Shown here one piece after another: positions 17,581-27,900 of a DNA stretch of 64,000 nucleotides. Location of the stretch: positions 1 through 64,000 of the forward strand of contig JAJPYR010000095.1 in the NCBI GenBank assembly GCA_021204825.1. The letters are read 5' to 3'. Each line of letters starts with the position of its first letter. The first letter of the stretch is position 1. The position numbers were made by a program, and so were the translations under genes. The notes beneath the pieces were generated by a model that saw only the letters and a program-made list of their open reading frames with translations, had not been told where the DNA came from and searched no databases. Source of the stretch: Clostridia bacterium (GTDB lineage: Bacteria; Bacillota; Clostridia; Christensenellales; Borkfalkiaceae).

Positions 17581-18801
17581 ATGAGCGTTACAGAGCGTTT
17601 TTTACGTTATATCCAAATACCAACCCCGTCCGATTCCAGCAGCACTTCATACCCGTCCAACCCGCACGAGACAGACCTCGCCGGGGTCCTTTTGCAGGAG
17701 CTTAAAGACATGGGCGTCCCTGATGCCTGCATCCGGGACGGGGTCCTGTATGCATCCATACCGTCCAACTGCGACCCCGCTCCCAGGCACTCCATTGGAT
17801 TCATTGCCCACATGGACACCGTCTCAGAGCCCGGACAGCCCCAGGTGCATCCCCGCGTCTGCAGGGACTACAACGGCGGCACTCTTGACGTGCAGAGAGA
17901 GGGGGACGGCATATCCTCCGAAGACTTCCCGCAGCTTAAAGCTTATGCCGGGGACACCATAATATGCTCTGACGGCACATCCGTTCTCGGCGCGGATGAC
18001 AAGGCAGGCATAGCCGAGATAATGCAGATGGCAGAGTATGTATGCACCCATCCGGAGTACAAACACGGCAAGATTGGCATTGCCTTCACATCTGACGAAG
18101 AGCTTGGCCGCGGGACGGAAACCTTTGACGTGCCCTTCTTCGGCTGTGACTTTGCATATACCGTAGACGGAGAGGATGAGGGTGAGATATCATACGAGAC
18201 CTTCAACGCAGCAGCCTTCACGATACGCATCCGGGGCCGCAACTGCCACCCCGGCTCCGCCAAGGGGGTTATGATAAACGCCGTCTCAGTTGCTTCAGAC
18301 CTCATCTCGCGTCTTCCCGCAGGCGAGCGTCCTGAGACAACCGAAGGCAAAGAGGGGTACTACTTCTTCAACCGCATAAAGGGGAACGTGGACGAGGCAA
18401 CCATAGAGGGCATAATCCGTGACCATGACCGCACCCGTTTCGAGGCCCGCAAGCAGCTCCTTCTGGACGCTGTGCAGTCCTTGTGCGAAACATATCCCGG
18501 CAGAATACAGATCCGGATGGAGGATGAGTATTACAACTGCGCAGAGATGATCCTGCCTCATTACCACCTGATCTGGAACGCAGAGGAGGCTATGGAAAAG
18601 GCCGGCATACAGCCTAAAATCATTCCCGTCCGGGGAGGCACAGACGGCTCCATGCTCTCATACAAGGGCTTGCCCTGCCCCAATCTTGGCACCGGCGGCC
18701 TGGGGGCGCACAGCCTCAGGGAATGCATCCCGGCAGGGGCCATGGAGCGCATGGTCCGAGTGCTCCTGGACATAATATCCGGTTATACGGAGCAGAAGTA
18801 A
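17581..18801 (+). CDS. pepT: Peptidase T (tripeptide aminopeptidase)
   Basis: A 406-residue M20B metallopeptidase, close to the usual 408. Zinc ligands and catalytic residues appear in order: GFIAHMDTVSE (His and Asp), SVLGADDKAGIAEIM (bridging Asp), TSDEELGRGTE (catalytic Glu pair), VDGEDEG, HPGSAKG and GGLGAHSLRECI (last His). It releases N-terminal residues from tripeptides in the cytoplasm. The start at 17581 gives the conserved beginning SVTERFLRYIQIPTPSD; the frame is open 30 codons further up, but that part is not family-like. The upstream ribosome binding site is weak (AGGCGA). It has its own terminator, so it is probably monocistronic. Confidence 0.95.
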   Translation: MSVTERFLRYIQIPTPSDSSSTSYPSNPHETDLAGVLLQELKDMGVPDACIRDGVLYASIPSNCDPAPRHSIGFIAHMDTVSEPGQPQVHPRVCRDYNGGTLDVQREGDGISSEDFPQLKAYAGDTIICSDGTSVLGADDKAGIAEIMQMAEYVCTHPEYKHGKIGIAFTSDEELGRGTETFDVPFFGCDFAYTVDGEDEGEISYETFNAAAFTIRIRGRNCHPGSAKGVMINAVSVASDLISRLPAGERPETTEGKEGYYFFNRIKGNVDEATIEGIIRDHDRTRFEARKQLLLDAVQSLCETYPGRIQIRMEDEYYNCAEMILPHYHLIWNAEEAMEKAGIQPKIIPVRGGTDGSMLSYKGLPCPNLGTGGLGAHSLRECIPAGAMERMVRVLLDIISGYTEQK

Positions 18802-18821
18802 TTCACAGGCAGTCCTGCAGG

Positions 18822-18853
18822 AGCGGCCCAGACACAAGAAGGGCCGCTTATTT
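18822..18853 (+). terminator. Terminator of pepT
   Basis: AGCGGCCC (18822-18829) pairs perfectly with GGGCCGCT (18841-18848), followed by TATTTT. Confidence 0.8.
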
Positions 18854-18975
18854 TCTGCCCTGCAGCAAAACGGACACATATCCGGCCATTTCATGCCGTA
18901 TGCAAAAATTTGCCATACAGGTTTGCATGAACCGGCAATACTGCATCCCCTCCCGGACTGGTATTATATTTGTGC

Positions 18976-19004
18976 GACAGTTGTCCCATAATGTGACAAC
19001 AGTC
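18976..19004 (+). promoter_or_regulatory. Operator-like inverted repeat before the TetR-type gene
   Basis: GACAGTTGTC, 9 bases, GACAACAGTC: ten-base arms with a single mismatch. It lies 30-58 bases before the regulator's ATG and overlaps the likely promoter, so autoregulation is probable. Confidence 0.65.
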
Positions 19005-19033
19005 CCATTATACAGGCTGAAGGGAGATACGGT

Positions 19034-19591
19034 ATGGAAAAGGAGAAGACAGGGGCAAAGGCCCGCACGCAGAGTTATATAGGCGATGCGCTGATAAGCC
19101 TTATGAAGGAGAGGGATTACGCAGACATAACCATATGCGAGCTGTGCGAAAAGGCCGGTGTGAGCCGCAGCACGTTTTACAGGTCATTCACAGACAAGGA
19201 GTCCGTGATGGCCTCATATCTGGACCGCACCATCTCTGAATTCATAGCTGTCAAGGGCCCTGTTCCCGACGACGAGAATGACATGTACAACTACATCTTT
19301 TCCATACTCGGCAACACATACAAGTACAAGGAAATCATTAAGTCCATGTGGAGCTCCAGCCTGTGCTTTACACTGCTGAATATTCTCAGCAATGTTTTTG
19401 TGCGGAGCTTCCCGGACAGGGAAACCACAAAGAATCTCTACAGCAAATATCCGTTGCTCCCTTACGCCTACTCAGGCATGCTGTACAATATAATGCTGCG
19501 CTGGGTCCTTGAAGACTGCAAGGAAAGCATAGCGGAAGTGGCGGACACCCTGTTCCTGGCCATATACGGCCATGAGCACAGGCGCATATAA
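19034..19591 (+). CDS. TetR/AcrR-family transcriptional regulator
   Basis: A 185-residue regulator. Residues 10-60 form the TetR helix-turn-helix (YIGDALISLMKERDYADITI, then CEKAGVSRSTFYRSFTDKES). The C-terminal 120 residues are a helical ligand or dimer domain ending YGHEHRRI, similar in layout to the TetR subfamily with the C-terminal domain first described next to dihydroxyacetone kinase (DhaS-like). The start has AAGGGAGA upstream. An inverted repeat immediately upstream is a likely binding site. It has a terminator of its own and no obvious target gene beside it, so the regulated genes may be elsewhere. Confidence 0.88.
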   Translation: MEKEKTGAKARTQSYIGDALISLMKERDYADITICELCEKAGVSRSTFYRSFTDKESVMASYLDRTISEFIAVKGPVPDDENDMYNYIFSILGNTYKYKEIIKSMWSSSLCFTLLNILSNVFVRSFPDRETTKNLYSKYPLLPYAYSGMLYNIMLRWVLEDCKESIAEVADTLFLAIYGHEHRRI

Positions 19592-19616
19592 CCGCTGCAT
19601 ATAAAAACCGTCCAAA

Positions 19617-19641
19617 GGCGGTCCGGCGGGCCGTCTTTTTT
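19617..19641 (+). terminator. Terminator of the TetR-type gene
   Basis: GGCGGTCC pairs with GGGCCGTC (8 bp including two G-U pairs), loop GGC, followed by six or more T. Confidence 0.85.
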
Positions 19642-20113
19642 CCAGCTTTTTTTCAGCCGGAAGAAAACTGAAGCCCACAGAGCCGGCAAAAGCAGGAACA
19701 TCCGCATCCGGACTGCTGAAGGGGTGTACCAGGTCATATGCCTGCAAAACGGCAGCATATACGGCACTTTTGCAGCATGCATAAAAAATTGAAGCTACAC
19801 GGCCAAAATCGCCGGATTTTTGTGCGTATATGTTTCATGACAGACAATGGAAGCGCTAATAAACAAGTGATTATTACATTTATACAAAAATTAGCAATAA
19901 ATCTACAAAACCCATAGATTGGAAAGTGAACTGCTAAGAAACATTTGTTTCTATTCGAACCCATATACAGTCTTTTTTGGCTGAGAGGACTTTACAATCC
20001 GCCTGCATACCTGCATACGTTAAAGGGAGCGGGAGGCCGTGAAACTTAAGACGCTGTATTGTTGCACGGCAGGGGCGCATGCGGCTTTGCATAAAGCTGT
20101 CCGGGGTGTGCTC

Positions 20114-20322
20114 TGTGGATAACTTTTTGCAATATTTTGCCATTTGGACCATTACAGACGCAATAATATGATGTTATACTCCTGGAATGTGGATAAATTG
20201 TGGAATTTATTTGTTAACTTTACAATTTCATATTCCGGAAACATTCTTTCTGTGGAGAACTCATTGTGAATAACTGAGGGTAAAATATGGCATATATATG
20301 GCATTTTGGCAAGTTATCCACA
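20114..20322. promoter_or_regulatory. Cluster of five DnaA boxes in AT-rich DNA
   Basis: The DnaA consensus TTATCCACA (or its complement TGTGGATAA) occurs perfectly at 20114-20122, 20188-20196 and 20314-20322. One-mismatch copies lie at 20251-20259 (TGTGGAGAA) and 20265-20273 (TGTGAATAA). The first four point the same way and the last is inverted. The DNA between them is AT-rich. A single perfect box is expected about once per 130 kb by chance. No dnaA, dnaN or rep gene is present. This cluster occupies most of the informative part of the 19642-20512 gap. Confidence 0.75.
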
Positions 20323-20512
20323 ATCTGTGCCACTGGCGGAATGCATAATAAAACTGTGTTTGCATACAGCCTGCCAGTCTGTCATAATATGCAGTCAGGG
20401 GCGGGGTCCTAAAATTTCATCTTCGAAAACGACACTTTGGCGGAATATTGGCTTTGTACGCGTTGACAAGGTATGTTATACTCTATGGGAGAGAGTTAAG
20501 GCACGAGATTTT

Positions 20513-21361
20513 ATGGCGTTTTCGTATATTGAGGAATATGACCACATATACGTCACTGTCCGCAAAGACAGGGTCAGGGAACTGAAGTACTGTTATGAGC
20601 AGTTCGGGTGGAAGGAAGTGGAACGTGAGGAGCACAGGGTGTATGCGAACCTTGTGGACATGACATTCCGCCGCCCGCACAAGATAGCGGACAAGGATGA
20701 GCTGCAGCTTCTCCAGGTGCACCTGGAAGAGGCTCTTAATGTTGTGGGAAAATATGAGAAGGCGCCAAGGCGTAAAACAAAGGCGTTCGTATGGAGCCTT
20801 TCCGTTCTTGCCTTTCTCCTGCTTGCAATCGGCCTGCCCTTAGGGATTGTTCCCGTCACGGTAACATACAAGGTGATAGGCTTTGCAATGGCTGCGCTGG
20901 GCGTCATCATAATACCCCTTGTGTCAGTATTCGGAGTAAAGCTGTGGCATTACGAAAAGCGGGTAGGTGAAAGACGGCTGAAAATTGCCAGGGACCTGGT
21001 CATCGGCATCTGCCACAACGCAAAGGAGATCCGTGAGAAGGGAGAGAAGGCCTTCGCCCAGGTTCTGGAGCCTGCAAAACAGGTCGTGGAGAAGATTGTC
21101 AGAAGAGCACATACCGAAGACGAGGGCGAGGAGCTCCTTGCCAAGGTCATGGACATAAGCATAAAGAAGGCCATAGCGGAGCGCAAGGCGTATGCCGCGT
21201 CCCACGCGGCGGATGAGTCCGCGGCCAGCGCGGCAGATTATTCTGCTGCAAACAGTGTAACGGTAATCCCTGCAGGGGACACGGTGGTTGTAATAGAGTC
21301 AGACCCTCAGAAGCCTTCTGCTAAGGCGGATGAGTCTGCAAAGGAGGCAGGGAATGGGTAA
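20513..21361 (+). CDS. Two-TM membrane protein of unknown function, upstream of cardiolipin synthase
   Basis: A 282-residue protein I do not recognise. Residues 1-80 form a soluble domain (MAFSYIEEYDHIYVTVRK at the start). Two transmembrane helices lie near residues 88-108 and 115-135, and a cytoplasmic helical region follows with a motif (ICHNAKEIREKGEKAF) and a Ser/Ala-rich tail. The start at 20513 is chosen because the conserved-looking part begins there and an extended -10 (TGTTATACT, 20474-20482) lies only 30 bases upstream; an earlier in-frame ATG at 20306 would precede that promoter. The stop overlaps the ATG of the cardiolipin synthase gene by 8 bases, so the two are coupled. A role in envelope or lipid metabolism is an inference from this linkage. 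Confidence 0.65.
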   Translation: MAFSYIEEYDHIYVTVRKDRVRELKYCYEQFGWKEVEREEHRVYANLVDMTFRRPHKIADKDELQLLQVHLEEALNVVGKYEKAPRRKTKAFVWSLSVLAFLLLAIGLPLGIVPVTVTYKVIGFAMAALGVIIIPLVSVFGVKLWHYEKRVGERRLKIARDLVIGICHNAKEIREKGEKAFAQVLEPAKQVVEKIVRRAHTEDEGEELLAKVMDISIKKAIAERKAYAASHAADESAASAADYSAANSVTVIPAGDTVVVIESDPQKPSAKADESAKEAGNG

Positions 21362-22931
21362 GAGCACTCTGGCCGCCGGCAGACATGAAGCCAAGTCCTA
21401 TACGAAGGACACAAGAATCGTGCGCGTGCGCACCGAGAAGCGCGGCAACGTCTGGAAAACGCTGGGCTTCGTGTTCCTTATAGCCCTGCAGGTTGCCATA
21501 ATCCTCACGCTGTATTTCCTCTATCTTGCGGCCCTGCCCTGGTATCTGGCGCTTTCCTTCGTCTTAAGCATCCTGTCCGTGTTCCATGTATTCGTCTCGG
21601 ACAAAGAGGGACAGACAAAGGCGCTGTGGATATTCATACTGGTCATAGGGTACTCAATAGGCTTCATCATTTACATTTTGTCGCAGGAGAAGCTGTTCTA
21701 CGGCCGCAAGGAAAAGAGATACAGGGAGATATACGCCCGCACTGCCAGGTATTCCGCGGAGTACGTGGAGAAGGGGGACCACACGGATGAGGTGCGCGCG
21801 GATGTGCAGTATCTCAGGAACGCAGGCAATTTTGATGCCTTCAATGACTCCACGGTGCGTTTCTTCCCTTCCGGAGGGGAGCTTTTTGATGACATCCTGG
21901 AAAAGCTGAAGACCGCAAAGAAGTTCGTGTTCATAGAGTTCTTCATAATCAATGACGGAATCCTTCTTCAGCGCATAAACAGCATACTGTACCAGAAGGT
22001 CAAGGAGGGCGTGGACGTGCGCATCATCCTGGACGGCATAGGCTCCAGGGCGCTTTCCTCCAGGACCCGCAAGGACATGATGGCCGCAGGCATAAAGGTG
22101 CAGTACTTCAACCGTTTCATACCGTACTTCACCTTCGCCCTGAATCTCAGGGACCACAGAAAGATAGTGGTCATAGACGGCCTGTATGCATACACGGGCG
22201 GCTGCAACCTTTCGGATGAGTACATCAACGAGAAGCGCATGCACGGGTACTGGAAGGACAACGGCACAGTGGTCACGGGGCCTGCCGTGGACTCCGTAAC
22301 CCTCACCTTCCTGCGCCAGTACGAGGCCCTCACAAAGCAGACGGAGGATTATGCCCCGTATTTAGGGCTCTCTCCCAGGACGGAGAGCAGCTCCGTAATA
22401 ATCCCGTGGGCAGACGGCAAGGATTACAAGGCCAATATAGTGAAGGGCCTGTATACCAACATAATGGCCGGAGCCAAGAAAAAGCTCTATATCATGACCC
22501 CGTACCTTGTCCCGGACGAGGACACCATGTCCCTTTTGGAGGAGAAAGCCCTGTCCGGCGTGGATGTGCGCATATTCCTTCCCGGAGTTCCGGACAAGAA
22601 GTACGTGTACTACGTAACCATAGCAAGGGCAAGGAAGCTCATGAAGAGCGGGGTGAAGGTGTACATCATGAGCTTCACCTTCATACACAGCAAGGTTGTG
22701 TACAGCGAGAACGCCGTTTCCGTAGGCTCCGCAAACATAGACTTAAGGAGCTATTACAACCAGTTTGAGAACGGCATCTATACTGATGACCCCGTCTTCC
22801 GTGAGATCATACAGCATGACTTTGACGTCACCCGGTCCGTCTCCGGGGACCTTGCCTTAAGGAAGGACAGGTTCCCGTTCCTGAACCGCTTCATAGCAGC
22901 CTTCCTAAGATTCTTCTCACCCCTCATGTGA
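21354..22931 (+). CDS. cls: Cardiolipin synthase (phospholipase D family)
   Basis: A 525-residue bacterial cardiolipin synthase, which joins two phosphatidylglycerol molecules at the cytoplasmic membrane. Two N-terminal transmembrane helices (residues 38-60, 62-85 region) and a third hydrophobic segment precede two PLD catalytic motifs: DHRKIVVIDG with GGCNLSDEY, and FIHSKVVYSENAVSVGSANI with DLRSYYNQFE. The start at 21354 follows AAAGGAGG at ideal distance and overlaps the stop of the upstream membrane gene, giving a two-gene operon. The family is usually about 480-520 residues, so the length fits. Confidence 0.94.
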   Translation: MGKSTLAAGRHEAKSYTKDTRIVRVRTEKRGNVWKTLGFVFLIALQVAIILTLYFLYLAALPWYLALSFVLSILSVFHVFVSDKEGQTKALWIFILVIGYSIGFIIYILSQEKLFYGRKEKRYREIYARTARYSAEYVEKGDHTDEVRADVQYLRNAGNFDAFNDSTVRFFPSGGELFDDILEKLKTAKKFVFIEFFIINDGILLQRINSILYQKVKEGVDVRIILDGIGSRALSSRTRKDMMAAGIKVQYFNRFIPYFTFALNLRDHRKIVVIDGLYAYTGGCNLSDEYINEKRMHGYWKDNGTVVTGPAVDSVTLTFLRQYEALTKQTEDYAPYLGLSPRTESSSVIIPWADGKDYKANIVKGLYTNIMAGAKKKLYIMTPYLVPDEDTMSLLEEKALSGVDVRIFLPGVPDKKYVYYVTIARARKLMKSGVKVYIMSFTFIHSKVVYSENAVSVGSANIDLRSYYNQFENGIYTDDPVFREIIQHDFDVTRSVSGDLALRKDRFPFLNRFIAAFLRFFSPLM

Positions 22932-23091
22932 GTCCTGCGGACATGCCGCAGACCCCGTGAAGGGTGCCGTTGTTTTTCCCTGCATGCAAAACAGGGCACA
23001 TACAGCGCATTATGCGCATCATATGCAGCCTGTGAAGGGACATACCGTACTTATTGGCAGCAGCCGTATTGCAGCAGTACGCCATACCAAA

Positions 23092-23110
23092 GGGGCACCC
23101 CGGGTGCCCC
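23092..23110 (+). other. GC-rich hairpin before the duplicated membrane protein gene
   Basis: GGGGCACC (23092-23099) pairs perfectly with GGTGCCCC (23103-23110) with a 3-base loop. It ends 12 bases before the ATG at 23123 and would occlude the GGGAG site, so it may limit translation. Confidence 0.5.
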
Positions 23111-23122
23111 GGGAGACGCCGG

Positions 23123-24685
23123 ATGAGTGAGCCAGTAATATTCCGCAACAGAAAATTCACCATCCTGTTCCCGCCCTGTGTTTCCACCGGGCTGGGAGTT
23201 CTGCTGTATGTCATCTGCGTATGCATGTACGGCTTCTCCGGGCTGGTTGTTACGGAGTACCTGGCATGCATTGCGGCCTGCTGGCTGCCGGCTGTAATCG
23301 GCCGCATATCCGGGCGCCCGTTCCACCCTTTCATATCCTGGAGCATTGGCTTCATATCCTTCCTGGCCGTCTTTGTGCAGCATTCCGCGGACATATACAG
23401 CTTCTGGCCCGGTTATGACTTCCTGCTGCAGGCTGTCTTTGCCTTCCTTGCGGCCGCATGCATGTACTGCCTCATACTCCGCTGGAAAGGGGGCAGCATG
23501 AGCCCTGCGGGCACCATGTTCTTCATTATAGTGGCCACGGCAGGAATGGCGGCGGTGTTTGAGCTTATAGAGTATTACTCGGACCTGTACGGCTTCATTG
23601 CAGACCCGCAGCGGTGGAGGGACGTGGTGTACGGCTCCATAGACGCCTCGTACGCCGCGCGCCTTGCAGGGGATACGGGTGCATATGTCTTCACAGGCCA
23701 TGCCCTCCGGGAGACCATCCAGGACATAGCCATATCCGTAACCTTCTCCGGCATGTTCTGCCTCACGTACGCCGTGAACCTGTTCGTAAAGGACGGCTGG
23801 ACATACGCCAGGTTTTTCAGTGAAAGCTACGCATATCCTGCCTCTCATGCCCCCAGGGAGAAGAAGATGCTCCCCGGCATAAGCGCCTGGAAGCAGGATG
23901 AGCCCTGCGGATACGTCCCCGCGGGCACGAAGTTCCGGCGGTTCATACACAGCCGCGGTTTCATAATCTGGTCTCCGTCCGTCATAATGGCCTGCGTGGG
24001 CGTCATATGCTACATAATACGCCTGTCCTGGGCCGGATGGAGCTGGGTTACGGCCCTGCAGATGTGGGGAGGCATACTGGCATGCTTTGCTGTGCCTGTC
24101 TTAGGGCTCATATGCCGCAGGCACTTCTCGCCGTCCCTTACATACTGCATAAGCTTCTTTCTGCTGTTTTCCCTCTTTCTGGAGAGGGCAGTCAACATCT
24201 ATGGCGTATTTTACAGGTATGACAAGGTTTTACATTCATTTGTAGGCCTTATTTGCGCGGGCATAGTCTTCATTCTGCTTCTTCGCTGGAAGGGCAACAG
24301 GATGAATCCTGTGGGCGTCATATGCACCATTATGCTGGTAACCATTGGCATAGGGGCCATATGGGAGATCTTTGAATACTCCACGGACTTCACCGGCGCA
24401 GACCCCCAGCGGTGGTATGACGTCATATACAACTCCGTGGACGCCTCATACGCCGCCCGCATTGCAGGGGACGCGGGCGCGTACATCATCCAGGGCAACG
24501 CCCTCACGGACACCATGGATGACATAGGCGTAACCGTAATAGGAGCCGGATTCTTCTGCATAGCGTACATCATAAACCTGCGCATCAAAGGCGGCGCATT
24601 CTTTGAGAAGATATTCTCAGAAAGGCGCATAACCCGTTACAATCCCGCCCGCAGACCGGATTATATCTCCGGAGCGGACAGATAA
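23123..24685 (+). CDS. Membrane protein with two tandem YjdF/DUF2238-like halves
   Basis: A 520-residue polytopic protein made of two homologous halves. Near residues 150-210 the sequence ADPQRWRDVVYGSIDASYA is followed by RLAGDTGAYV. Near residues 430-485 the corresponding ADPQRWYDVIYNSVDASYA is followed by RIAGDAGAYI. Each half also has an 'LRWKG-x-MxPxG' segment and an 'E(L/I)(I/F)EY' helix. The C-terminal half keeps the YDKVLHSFVG and WEIFEY pattern resembling the YjdF/DUF2238 family; the N-terminal half has lost the His (YDFLLQAVFA). The biochemical function of the family is unknown. The start at 23123 has GGGAG upstream. It follows cls in the same direction after 190 bases. Confidence 0.7.
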   Translation: MSEPVIFRNRKFTILFPPCVSTGLGVLLYVICVCMYGFSGLVVTEYLACIAACWLPAVIGRISGRPFHPFISWSIGFISFLAVFVQHSADIYSFWPGYDFLLQAVFAFLAAACMYCLILRWKGGSMSPAGTMFFIIVATAGMAAVFELIEYYSDLYGFIADPQRWRDVVYGSIDASYAARLAGDTGAYVFTGHALRETIQDIAISVTFSGMFCLTYAVNLFVKDGWTYARFFSESYAYPASHAPREKKMLPGISAWKQDEPCGYVPAGTKFRRFIHSRGFIIWSPSVIMACVGVICYIIRLSWAGWSWVTALQMWGGILACFAVPVLGLICRRHFSPSLTYCISFFLLFSLFLERAVNIYGVFYRYDKVLHSFVGLICAGIVFILLLRWKGNRMNPVGVICTIMLVTIGIGAIWEIFEYSTDFTGADPQRWYDVIYNSVDASYAARIAGDAGAYIIQGNALTDTMDDIGVTVIGAGFFCIAYIINLRIKGGAFFEKIFSERRITRYNPARRPDYISGADR

Positions 24686-24853
24686 TGCCCGCAGGCCGTC
24701 CATCTCCGGCGCCGGCAAATGATTCCCACTGGCAGACAGGCAACATGGCCATGCCCATGCATGGCTGCATGCCTGCACACGGCAGCGTTTGCCTGCAAAA
24801 GGCTGCACGCAGCAGCCCGCAGGGACCGAAACAGCCCGCATACAGCGCATTGC

Positions 24854-24887
24854 AAAGGGGAGCCTCCGTTAAAGAGGTTCCCCTTTT
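24854..24887. terminator. Bidirectional terminator between convergent genes
   Basis: AAAGGGGA and CCTC pair with GAGG and TTCCCCTTTT in an interrupted long stem. The flanks are A-rich on the left and T-rich on the right, so it can serve both the membrane gene (plus) and the GH3-like gene (minus). Confidence 0.85.
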
Positions 24888-24938
24888 AAGCACATCCGGA
24901 TTTTTGCACCGGCTGTTCCCGGCCTGCACATGTGGCCG

Positions 24939-27900
24939 TTATTTGCTGCTGCGGATGTCCGTGCCGGTGTCCTGCAGAGGCTTTCCTGTGTCTGCTGTGG
25001 CAGAGCCCTGCGCCTCTGCGGCGGCGTGCTGCTCTGCAGACAGGCCGGCATCCTTTGGAGGGGCCTGGAGCCAGGGCGGAAGCTCCTCTACGGGGTATCC
25101 GTCCCCGCGGTCTTTCTTGTGGCGGGCCACATATATCCAGAAGAGGCATGCGCCAGCGGCTACGGCGTTGATGGCAGCTATGATCCATATCCACCATGAA
25201 GAGGGCGGCTCTGTTATTACAACTATGCTGTCATCCTCATGCGTGGCGTTGTATATGCTGTTGGTATAGGATGTATTGAGGCCGGAGTACAGGGCATGCT
25301 TTGCTGCTGTCTGCAGAAGGGAGAGGAGGATGGGGTTGTCCAGATACTCATTTATGTCCAGATATGTGAAGTCTGCGCTGTCCCTCCAGTCCCAGTCCTG
25401 CATGAGAAGGTCTCCGCCTGCAAGCAGCATCTGTTCCGCGGAGAGTGTGCTTTGCGATTCCTTCTTGCAGGAGACTATGGTCCCGCTGAAGCCCCATTCA
25501 TCCCGCACAATGCCGGTTAAGAGGGCACTGTTTCCGCCGTTCCATACGGCTCCTGTGTTGGAGCAGGAGGCCAGGATGCCTGCGGCGCCCATCTTAACGG
25601 CCCTTTCAAAGGGGGAGAGGTATGTCTCACGGAGGGTCTGCTCCGTAAGCCACAGGTATGCCCCGTCTGCGCCCGTTTCCTGCGCATATGCAGTGAGAGA
25701 GGTTACGTAGCACGTGAGCCCTGCTGCCTGCGCGCCCTGCACAATGCAGCCGGCTATAATGCCGGACATGAAGCTGTCTTCCGCAGAGTTCTCAAAGTTT
25801 CCGCCTGCGAAGGGAGTGCGGTGCACCACGGCTCCCGGCGCATACCAGCCGTCATAACCCATGTCTGCTGCCTCTTTGCCCATCTGCACTCCGTACTCCC
25901 CGCACAGCTGCTTGTTCCAGGTCTGCGCAAGGACAACCTGCGAAGGGTACCCTACGCCTGCGTCTGCGGCGTGGAAGGAGCCTATCTGCGAGGCCCCGTA
26001 TGCAAAAACCCTCTCCGGCTTGCCAATGCTGTCCAGGGCGTATTCATGCCCGTACCCGTGCAGCACCAGGCTTGCCATCTCACTTGCAGTGAGCTGGGAT
26101 ATAACGGTATCCCACAGGGTGTCATCATAATTGGCAGGGTTGCCAAGATACAGCCCCAGGCCGTTTACCGCAAGGTCTGTATACAGCGTCAAGGCTGTGC
26201 TCCCGGACCTGTTGTCTGCATCATCCCCGTCTGCATGCGCACTCCTTGCCATTGCAAGAGACAGGGGAAGGATAGCGGAGCCGTCTTCATTCTCCTCCGG
26301 CGCGGCAGCATCCGTATCATCCCCCTCTTCCTGCTCCGGTTCATCCGGAGCTATGCAGAAGGCGTCCAGGATCTGTTCCTCTGTATACGTTCCAAGAGTT
26401 GCAGTGCTTTCATCTGCCTCACGCACGCTCTTTTCCGCGGGGAACGTGGCCGCAAAGTCTGCGCGGGAGAGGAGTGTGAGGCCGTCTGCAATGCCCGCAG
26501 ATGTCTCATCTCCGGAGAACTTGTTGGAGGAGTCTCCAACCACGTAATCCGCACCAAGGCTGTACGGCACAAGGTCTGCAACAGTTGTGTGGGCGTCTGT
26601 CTTTAGAGAGAGCAGATAGTCCCCTGCTTCCAGCACATACCCTCCAAGGCCGCCGTTCAGGGTTTCATCATATGACGCTGTGTCTTCCAGGGAGAAGGAG
26701 AGGGTTATCTCTTCTTTTTCTCCGGGTTCCAGAAGGTCTGTCTTTGCGTATGCCACAAGGGTCTCTGAAGCCTTCTCCGCACCGCCCTGTGTATACGGCG
26801 GGGTGCAGTACAGCTCAATGACATCCTTTCCGGCAACGGAGCCCGTGTTGGCAACGGTTACCGTTACGGAGAAGGAGGAGGCTGCCCCGGACTGGAGGGA
26901 GACGTTTAAAACTTCATCCGTCCAGGAGAAGGTGGTGTATGAGAGGCCGTATCCGAAGGGATACTGCACAACGTCTTCATATCCGTTCTCCAGGCCCCAT
27001 CTGTCCTTTGCATACTCCGTGTCCCAGAAACCCTCTGCATCCGCTGTCTCATACCACTTGTACCCGGTGTATATGCCCTCTGCATACTCCAGATAACTGT
27101 TGTCCGTATGCTTCACTTCCGGCTCTGCAGGCTCAGAGGGCTCATCCGTCTCACCCTCGTCCGTGTCTTCTTCCACGCCCCGTCTGTACGTTTCCGGGGT
27201 GTCCGTGTCTGTATCGTCCCCGCTGTCCTGCGGCTCTTCCGCGGTGGTGTCCAGGTAATACGAGAGGCCGTCCTTGCCGGAGTTAATGTATGAGGGGGAG
27301 GTTGTGAAGTCATATGCATATGTGTCCGTAAGCCTTCCGGAGGGGTTAACATCCCCGTACAGGACCTCCGGGATGGCGGTGGCGGCATTGTTGCCTGTTG
27401 TGCCCGCAACAATGCAGGCGTCCAGGCCGTCTATACAGTCCAGGAACCCCAGGTTCATCTGGGCTGCGGAGTTTATGATGACTACAGTCTTCTCAAAGGC
27501 CTCCCCGGCCCATGTGAGAAGGTCCTCCTCTTCCGTGGAGATGTCCAGGTACGTGCGCTCCTCATCTGCGGCATATGCAGGGTCTCCGTAATCTATGCTT
27601 CCCTTGTACTGCACCTTGGGCGGGTCTGCGCCCTCTCCGGACACGCGCCCCAGGACTATAACGGCCGTATCCGAATACGCCTTAAGGCCGGCCTGCAAGG
27701 AAGGGGTGTAGAAGGTGTCGAACTCCGGCTCATACAGCCTGTAATACTCATAATCCTCGCAGTTAAGAGAGCCCGCGGCATAGAATGGGCGGGTGCCCAT
27801 GTACCTTGCATACTGCGTGGTCACGGAGCTGTAATGCGAGATGCCGTATGCCGTTAAGGCATCCAGGAAGTCTGTCTCCGCAGAAGAATCTGCGGATATT

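Noticed and set aside
20114-20322. Firm annotation as chromosomal oriC
   Set aside because: No dnaA, dnaN or other replication genes are near, gene directions do not switch here, and skew could not be computed. Kept as a DnaA-box cluster only.
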